Assembly: GCA_020025635.1 (NCBI GenBank)
Contig: JAHHRU010000022.1
Coordinates: 1-11,547 of the forward strand
Source of the DNA: Allofournierella sp.
GTDB lineage: Bacteria; Bacillota; Clostridia; Oscillospirales; Ruminococcaceae
Reading direction: 5' to 3'
DNA: 11,547 bases
Part shown: in pieces, positions 7,294 to 11,547 of the stretch
Numbering within the stretch: position 1 is the first letter of the stretch
Layout: each line of letters starts with the position of its first letter
Program-made: the position numbers and the translations under genes
The notes under the pieces: generated by a model
What the model was told of the DNA's origin: nothing
Seen by the model: only the letters and a program-made list of their open reading frames with translations
Database searches by the model: none

Positions 7294-8295
7294 ATGAAGC
7301 GGAAACAAAATCAACCGAAGGAAAAGCAGGAAGCGCACCGAAGAAGGGGCGAGGCACGCAAACGCATGACCTCGTCCGAAAAAGATGAAGAACGGATCCT
7401 TTGGATCTCACTTTTGGCCGGCGCCGCATTTGCGGTGGCCGAGTTCATCAACGCAATGTTCACCCATTCCCAGTCGGTATTGATGGATGCGGCCTATGAC
7501 TCCTCGGAGCTGGTGGTCATCATTCTGACCCTTTTCCTGACCCCGCTGTTCCACCGGCCCATCTCGGAAAAACGGCCCTACGGATTTTTGCAGGCGGAAT
7601 CGGTGTTTGTGATCATCAAAAACTTTATGCTGCTTTCGGTTTCGCTGGGGCTGATGGCAAACAGCCTGACCCTGGCGCTTTCCGGCGGCAAGCGGGTGGA
7701 TGGAAACAGCATCGCACTGTTCCAGATCGTTCTGGGCATTGCTTCGCTGGTGGTTTATCTCATCATGGCCGGCCTCAACCGCTCCCTTTCTTCGCCAACG
7801 GTGAAAGCGGAGCTGTTTGGCTGGAAGCTGGATATTCGATACAGCATGGGCATGGCGTGCGCCTTCTTTGGCTCCACCTTTCTGGACCGCACACCGCTTG
7901 CCTTCCTGAGCCCGTATTTTGACCAGATCGTGGCAATTGCGATCGTGATCGGGATGCTGCCTGAGAATATCAAGATGCTCTGGGCATCCATTCAGGATGT
8001 ATTCCTGTTCGCACCCGGCGAGGAGCTGGTGGAAAAGGTAAAAGAGATCTGTGAGCCCCAGCTGCAGCAGTTCGGCTTTGAATCGCTTTTTTATGATATC
8101 ACCCGCACCGGGCGTAAAATATGGATCTCGGTCTATTTTAAAATTGAAGAAGAAAACCTGCCGGTCCGGCGGCTGGAAAAGGCATCCGAAACGGTGCAGG
8201 CAGCGCTGGAAGAACAGATCCCGGACAGTGTGAGTGAACTGATCCTGATGCCGGATGAATCCGGCCTGCCCAAAGAAGTTGGCTGTCCACTTTAA
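7294..8295 (+). CDS. Cation diffusion facilitator (CDF) family transporter
   Basis: This 333-residue inner-membrane protein probably exports a divalent metal in exchange for protons. About six membrane segments are seen (roughly 35-55, 60-85, 103-128, 138-160, 178-197, 208-225), followed by a cytoplasmic alpha/beta C-terminal domain (about 240-320), the usual CDF layout. TM2 carries Asp65 and Asp69 (DAAYD), with the spacing of the metal-site DxxxD of E. coli YiiP. In TM5 Asp180 is kept, but the partner four residues earlier, His in YiiP, is Gly176. The metal is therefore uncertain. A charged, Lys/Arg-rich N-terminus (1-30) precedes TM1. The start is ambiguous. The ATG at 7294 is 5 bp after the Enzyme I stop, with only a distant GGAG. 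The ATG at 7366 (residue 25) has GAGG 11 nt upstream. It is the last gene of the operon, before a strong terminator. Confidence 0.85.
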   Translation: MKRKQNQPKEKQEAHRRRGEARKRMTSSEKDEERILWISLLAGAAFAVAEFINAMFTHSQSVLMDAAYDSSELVVIILTLFLTPLFHRPISEKRPYGFLQAESVFVIIKNFMLLSVSLGLMANSLTLALSGGKRVDGNSIALFQIVLGIASLVVYLIMAGLNRSLSSPTVKAELFGWKLDIRYSMGMACAFFGSTFLDRTPLAFLSPYFDQIVAIAIVIGMLPENIKMLWASIQDVFLFAPGEELVEKVKEICEPQLQQFGFESLFYDITRTGRKIWISVYFKIEEENLPVRRLEKASETVQAALEEQIPDSVSELILMPDESGLPKEVGCPL

Positions 8296-8301
8296 AAACG
8301 C

Positions 8302-8341
8302 AAAGCCACCTGGCTCCATTTTGGAACCAGGTGGCTTTTTT
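8302..8341 (+). terminator. Rho-independent terminator of the patatin-EI-CDF operon
   Basis: GCCACCTGG (8305-8313) pairs perfectly with CCAGGTGGC (8327-8335). After one mismatch TCC (8315-8317) pairs with GGA (8323-8325), closing a 5-nt loop. AAA precedes and T6 (8336-8341) follows. It starts 6 bp after the CDF stop. Confidence 0.95.
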
Positions 8342-8351
8342 CGTGCAAATA

Positions 8352-8360
8352 TGTTATAAT
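8352..8360 (+). promoter_or_regulatory. Extended -10 promoter of the sugar transferase gene
   Basis: TGTTATAAT (8352-8360) is a consensus TATAAT with the extended TGn motif. A 17-bp spacing would place the -35 at 8332-8337 (TGGCTT), inside the preceding terminator, a poor match. The predicted start is near 8367, giving a leader of about 95 nt. Confidence 0.65.
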
Positions 8361-8371
8361 AAAGAGTACTG

Positions 8372-8440
8372 AAAATTTAGCCGAATTTTGCACACTGCCT
8401 GCAAAAATGGGCTTTTGGGGAATGAAAAGAGCGAAACCCC
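8372..8440 (+). promoter_or_regulatory. Structured leader with overlapping hairpins before the sugar transferase gene
   Basis: Two perfect inverted repeats share bases. AAAATT (8372-8377) can pair with AATTTT (8384-8389), and TTTTGCA (8386-8392) can pair with TGCAAAA (8400-8406). CAAAA (8402-8406) could instead pair with TTTTG (8413-8417), and CTTTT (8412-8416) with AAAAG (8425-8429). GGGG (8417-8420) faces CCCC (8437-8440). The structure may be regulatory, but the helices are short and AT-rich. No known riboswitch family was recognised. Confidence 0.3.
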
Positions 8441-8461
8441 GATGGAAAGAAGGTGCCTGAG

Positions 8462-9847
8462 GTGATCAAAAAAAATCAGAACTGGATCAACATGCTCAAT
8501 ATGCTGTCGGACGGAGCCCTGATTTTCTTTTCGTATTTTGCAGCCGCGTTTGTGCGGTTTGAAGTGATGGGCGGCATTATCGATCTGGAAGTGCTGACCA
8601 GCCGGCAGTTCTTAGGGGTTGCAGCCATTTACAGCGCAGTCATCGTATTGGTGTATGATGTGATGCGCATGTATGGGTCTTACCGGTTCCGAAAGGAAAC
8701 GCAGGAGATCTTGTATATCCTGGCCATCAACGGCAGCGGTGTTGTGATGCTGATGGCGCTGCTTTATGTGGTCCGGGTGGATTTTTCCCGTTTGGCCATG
8801 GGCATTTTCTGGCTGCTGTCCAGCGTTCTGGTCACCTTGAAAAGGGTTGCGGTGCGGGCCTTGCTGCGCTATTTCCGCACCCGGGGCTACAACCAGAAGC
8901 ATATCGTGATCATTGGCTCCGGCAGGCTTGCCCGGGAATATGCCGAGGCAATTCGCCAGCGCCCTTATACAGGCGTGAATATCCAGGGCTATATCAGCAA
9001 CCATGAAGACCCGGAACTTGGGGCGCGGCTGTGCGGCTTTGATGATATGGGTGCCTGCCTTGCCCGCATTCAGCCGGATGAGCTGATCGCGGCCCTGGAT
9101 ATCCAGGAAATCGGGGAAATGCCCCGGGCGCTGGCGGCGGCCGATAAGGAGGGCATCCACATCAGCTGCATCCCGGTATTCAACGACTATATCCCGCCCC
9201 ACCCGACCATTGAGGTGGTGGGAAACTCGAAGCTGATCAATATGCGTTCGACACCTTTGGACAACATCGGCTGGGCAGTGGTCAAGCGGGCAATGGATAT
9301 CGTGGGCAGCCTGGTCCTGATCGTGCTGACCAGCCCCCTCATGCTGCTGACTGCGATCGGTGTCAAGCTCAGCAGCCCCGGCCCCGTTCTGTTCAAGCAG
9401 GAGCGGATCGGGAAAAATAAAAAGCCATTCATGATGCTGAAATTCCGCAGCATGCGTGTAACCGATACCGAAATGACCGGCTGGAGCACAAACAGTGATC
9501 CGCGCAAGACCCGTTTCGGCAGCTTTATCCGCAAATGCAGCATTGATGAGCTGCCGCAGTTTTTCAATGTGCTCACCGGAAAAATGAGCCTGATCGGGCC
9601 CCGGCCGGAAGTACCGTTTCATGTGGAGCATTTCAAAGAGGAGATCCCCCTTTATCTGGTGCGCCAGCAGGTGCGGCCCGGCATTACCGGCTGGGCGCAG
9701 GTGAATGGCCTGCGGGGAGACACCAGCATTGAGGAGCGGGTCCGGTATGATATCTGGTATATCGAAAACTGGAGCCTCTGGCTGGATATCAAGATCCTGT
9801 TCAAAACCGTGTTCGGCGGGATGATCAACAGCGAAAAGGTAAATTGA
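8462..9847 (+). CDS. Polyprenyl-phosphate sugar-1-phosphate transferase (WcaJ/EPS initiating type)
   Basis: This 461-residue membrane enzyme moves a sugar-1-phosphate from a UDP-sugar onto undecaprenyl phosphate, the first step of a lipid-linked glycan. Four N-terminal membrane segments (about 14-30, 48-67, 83-104, 107-126) are followed by a Rossmann-like domain starting IVIIGSGRLA (148-157). A membrane segment with the SP break (about 278-300) leads into the bacterial sugar transferase domain to the C-terminus. Landmarks are KFRSMR, the Asp362-Glu363 catalytic dyad in SIDELPQF, LIGPRPEVP and RPGITGWAQVNG. I chose the GTG at 8462 because GAAGG lies 8 nt upstream; a GTG at 8453 would abut the Shine-Dalgarno. 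The length is typical of the family. It has its own promoter and terminators on both sides, so it is monocistronic. No other glycan gene is in the window, so the sugar cannot be told. Confidence 0.92.
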   Translation: MIKKNQNWINMLNMLSDGALIFFSYFAAAFVRFEVMGGIIDLEVLTSRQFLGVAAIYSAVIVLVYDVMRMYGSYRFRKETQEILYILAINGSGVVMLMALLYVVRVDFSRLAMGIFWLLSSVLVTLKRVAVRALLRYFRTRGYNQKHIVIIGSGRLAREYAEAIRQRPYTGVNIQGYISNHEDPELGARLCGFDDMGACLARIQPDELIAALDIQEIGEMPRALAAADKEGIHISCIPVFNDYIPPHPTIEVVGNSKLINMRSTPLDNIGWAVVKRAMDIVGSLVLIVLTSPLMLLTAIGVKLSSPGPVLFKQERIGKNKKPFMMLKFRSMRVTDTEMTGWSTNSDPRKTRFGSFIRKCSIDELPQFFNVLTGKMSLIGPRPEVPFHVEHFKEEIPLYLVRQQVRPGITGWAQVNGLRGDTSIEERVRYDIWYIENWSLWLDIKILFKTVFGGMINSEKVN

Positions 9848-9887
9848 AAATGGACAGGGCACAGGAGCCGCCCTGAAACAAGAGATG

Positions 9888-9926
9888 AAAAAACAGCGGT
9901 CACTTTCAATGTGACCGCTGTTTTTT
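9888..9926. terminator. Bidirectional terminator between sugar transferase and MATE genes
   Basis: A perfect hairpin: A6 plus CAGCGGTCAC (9888-9903), a 7-nt loop (9904-9910), then GTGACCGCTG plus T6 (9911-9926). The 10-bp GC-rich stem with A6/T6 flanks works on both strands. It serves the convergent genes ending at 9847 (plus) and 9960 (minus). Confidence 0.95.
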
Positions 9927-9959
9927 CGGTGAAAGCAATGTTTTTGCGGAAAATCAAAA

Positions 9960-11321
9960 TCAGTCAAGCTTTGCCATTGCTTTTTTGAATTCAAATGCAA
10001 ACAAAATGGCGGTGAAGGTAACAGCCAGAAAATCAGCGATGGGTTCAGCCAGATAAACAGCCATGGTTTTGTTTTGGGGCATGAGCATCGGCATAAGGTA
10101 GATCAAGGGAATCAGCAGAACGAATTTGCGCACAACGGCAACCACAATGGAAGCGGCCGCATTGCCAAGAGAGGTGAAGGTCATCTGGCAGGCCATTTGG
10201 ATGCCAAACATGAACATCACGGCCAGATAAACGCGCATGGAGGTTCGGGTAAAGTCCAGCAGCACCGGGTTCGAGGTAAACATGCCGGCAAAAAGCTGGG
10301 GGAAGAGCATTACCAGAATCCAAAGGCCGGTGGCATAGACAATGTCGGTGATGAACAAAAGCCGGAAGGCTTTCTGCACCCGCTCTTTATTGCGTGCGCC
10401 GAAGTTATAGCTGATAATAGGCTGCGCACCCTGGCCGATGCCCATCAAAGGAAGCATGGCGAACTGGATAACGCTGGACAGGATGGTCATGCTGCCCACC
10501 GCAGTATCGCCGCCATAGCGCTGAAGTGAGGAATTCATGCAGACGGCAAGGATGCTTTCGCTGGACTGCATGATAAAGGTGGCAAGACCCAGAGCCAGGC
10601 TGGGCAGGAACACCTTGGGGGAAAGCTTCATGTTGCGCACCCGGATGCGCAGGCGGGTCTTTTTGCCGCAGAGGAAGGAAACGACCCAGATGCAGGAAAC
10701 CAGCTGCGAAATCACAGTTGCAAGAGCGGCACCCCGAACACCCATGTTGAACATAAAGATGAAAATGGGGTCCAGAAGGATGTTCAGCACTGCGCCGATC
10801 AGCACCGACAGCATGCCGGTTTTGGCAAAGCCCTGTGCGGTGATGAAAGCGTTCATGCCAAGGGTGAGCTGCACGAACAGGGTGCCGATGGCGTAGATGT
10901 TCATATAGCTGGCAGCGTACTCGATGGTGTCAGGGCTGGCGCCAAAGGCAAGCAGCATGGGGCGGTTGAACAAAAGCAGGACCACTGTGATCACAGCCGA
11001 CAGGATCAGCTGAAGGGCAAAGCAGTTGCCCAGTGTGCGCTCGGCAAAATCCACATCGCCCTTGCCCATGAAGATGGAGGCACGGGGGGCACCGCCGCTG
11101 CTTACAAGAGCGGCAAAGGCCGCAACGATCATAATGAGCGGCAGACACACCCCCACGCCGGTGAGAGCAAGGGTGCCAACCACAGGAATGTGGCCGATGT
11201 AGATGCGGTCCACGATGTTATAAAGCATATTGATGAGCTGAGCGGCCAGAGTGGGCAGGGCAAGCTTCAGCAGAAGTCTGCCTACCGGTTCTGTTCCAAG
11301 AAACGAGTCGGTGTTTTTCAA
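9960..11321 (-). CDS. MATE family efflux transporter
   Basis: This 453-residue, 12-segment inner-membrane antiporter uses a Na+ or H+ gradient to export small organic compounds; the substrate cannot be told from sequence. Family signs are the opening LGTEPVGRLLLKLALPTL, the TM1 segment YNIVDRIYIG with conserved Asp38, GGAPRASIFMGKGD (about 76-89) closing the first repeat element, and the matching second-half IGQGAQPIISYNFGARN. The length is normal for MATE. The start was chosen at a TTG at 11321, because AGGAAGGAG (11332-11340) lies 10 nt upstream and the protein then begins MKNTDSFLGTEP, the usual MATE N-terminus. The open frame extends to 11360 without a ribosome site and through a palindrome. 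The gene has its own promoter and is convergent with the sugar transferase gene. The palindrome before the Shine-Dalgarno suggests repressor control. Confidence 0.92.
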   Translation of the reverse strand: MKNTDSFLGTEPVGRLLLKLALPTLAAQLINMLYNIVDRIYIGHIPVVGTLALTGVGVCLPLIMIVAAFAALVSSGGAPRASIFMGKGDVDFAERTLGNCFALQLILSAVITVVLLLFNRPMLLAFGASPDTIEYAASYMNIYAIGTLFVQLTLGMNAFITAQGFAKTGMLSVLIGAVLNILLDPIFIFMFNMGVRGAALATVISQLVSCIWVVSFLCGKKTRLRIRVRNMKLSPKVFLPSLALGLATFIMQSSESILAVCMNSSLQRYGGDTAVGSMTILSSVIQFAMLPLMGIGQGAQPIISYNFGARNKERVQKAFRLLFITDIVYATGLWILVMLFPQLFAGMFTSNPVLLDFTRTSMRVYLAVMFMFGIQMACQMTFTSLGNAAASIVVAVVRKFVLLIPLIYLMPMLMPQNKTMAVYLAEPIADFLAVTFTAILFAFEFKKAMAKLD

Positions 11322-11331
11322 GTGAATTTCG

Positions 11332-11340
11332 CTCCTTCCT
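11332..11340 (-). promoter_or_regulatory. Shine-Dalgarno that fixes the TTG start of the MATE gene
   Basis: AGGAAGGAG on the minus strand lies 10 nt before the TTG at 11321. No ATG is available in frame nearby, so this strong site decides the start. Its first base (11340) is also the outer base of the adjoining palindrome. Confidence 0.75.
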
Positions 11341-11362
11341 TTTGATTTTCTCAAAATCAAAA
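11340..11362. promoter_or_regulatory. Perfect palindrome in the MATE leader, candidate operator
   Basis: TTTTGATTTT (11340-11349) and its exact reverse complement AAAATCAAAA (11353-11362) flank a 3-nt spacer. The element sits about +28 to +50 from the predicted start and touches the Shine-Dalgarno. Symmetry, length and AT content suit a dimeric MarR/TetR/PadR-like repressor. As RNA it could also be a weak hairpin hiding the ribosome site. No regulator gene is in the window. Confidence 0.5.
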
Positions 11363-11395
11363 TGGCATATTCTTACATTTTTGCAAACAGAACCC

Positions 11396-11423
11396 ATTAT
11401 ATCATGCAGGCAGGGCCTGTCAA
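11396..11423 (-). promoter_or_regulatory. Promoter of the MATE gene
   Basis: On the minus strand TTGACA (11418-11423) and TATAAT (11396-11401) are both perfect, 16 bp apart, and TGA before the -10 makes it extended as well. The predicted start is near 11389, about 68 nt before the TTG codon. Such a strong promoter is usually held down by a repressor, which fits the palindrome downstream. Confidence 0.85.
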
Positions 11424-11425
11424 TG

Positions 11426-11453
11426 AAGGAAAGGGCGGATTCCCTTCCTTTTT
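11426..11453 (+). terminator. Terminator-like hairpin upstream of the MATE promoter, plus orientation
   Basis: AAGGAA and GGG (11426-11435, with one bulged A) pair with CCC and TTCCTT (11442-11450) around a 6-nt loop, followed on the plus strand by T's to 11453. On the minus strand there is no T run after the stem. No plus-strand gene precedes it in the window, so its role is unclear. Confidence 0.4.
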
Positions 11454-11547
11454 CACAGTTTTCCGAAAAAATGTGAAAAAATCCCCCGGCAAAGTGAACA
11501 GGTCCAGTAAAAACGGACAATGACAAAACGCCCCCTGTTGTAGGATA

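Noticed and set aside
8372..8445. c-di-GMP-I (GEMM) riboswitch in the sugar transferase leader, suggested by the end ACCCCGATGG
   Set aside because: Only the last few bases resemble the class. The conserved paired core and tetraloop-receptor pattern are absent.
8612..10000. 462-codon minus-strand open frame opposite the sugar transferase gene
   Set aside because: It passes straight through the bidirectional terminator at 9888-9926 and is antisense to a well-supported membrane enzyme.
9960..11321. Wzx-type O-antigen flippase paired with the neighbouring sugar transferase
   Set aside because: The sequence has MATE drug/sodium-type motifs in both halves, and the genes are convergent and separately controlled.

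Overview
The window looks like chromosomal DNA of a GC-rich, low-redundancy Clostridia genome (Bacillota). It resembles gut Oscillospiraceae/Ruminococcaceae such as the Faecalibacterium, Subdoligranulum or Gemmiger group. This is inference from the Bacillota-type GalT and GalK, the strong AGGAGG-like ribosome binding sites, the extended -10 promoters, the GTG and TTG starts, and GC-rich coding sequence set in AT-rich gaps. No phage, IS, CRISPR or integration signature was seen. The region is mostly housekeeping and accessory metabolism.

Layout. Positions 1-62 hold most of an initiator tRNA-Met on the minus strand, with its own near-consensus promoter (93-121). Positions 205-4063 hold a minus-strand Leloir galactose operon read galK - galT - galM, with 15-19 bp gaps. 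It has an extended -10 promoter plus a candidate palindromic operator upstream of galK, and a strong hairpin terminator after galM. A 404-bp divergent intergenic region (4064-4467) separates this from a plus-strand operon at 4468-8295: a patatin-like phospholipase, a diverged PTS Enzyme I-like phosphotransferase and a CDF-type cation transporter. That operon closes with a strong terminator (8302-8341). Next comes a monocistronic membrane sugar-phosphate transferase (8462-9847) with its own promoter and a structured leader. It converges on a minus-strand MATE efflux gene (9960-11321), and the two share a near-perfect bidirectional terminator (9888-9926). The MATE gene has a strong TTGACA/TATAAT promoter, a perfect 10-bp AT-rich palindrome between promoter and Shine-Dalgarno, and a TTG start.

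How the genes work together. GalM, GalK and GalT form the core of galactose use: beta- to alpha-galactose, then Gal-1-P, then exchange with UDP-glucose. galE is not in the window. The patatin/EI/CDF set is tightly packed and surely co-transcribed, but it has no obvious shared pathway. The Enzyme I keeps its phospho-histidine, its PEP-binding residues and the catalytic Cys, yet the loops around both active residues are altered. This is the most unusual protein feature here. The sugar transferase starts polyprenyl-linked glycan synthesis at the membrane, but no glycan cluster accompanies it in the window.

I did not find a convincing wholly new system. The best leads are the atypical Enzyme I and its operon partners, the MATE palindrome, and the alternative-pairing leader of the sugar transferase.
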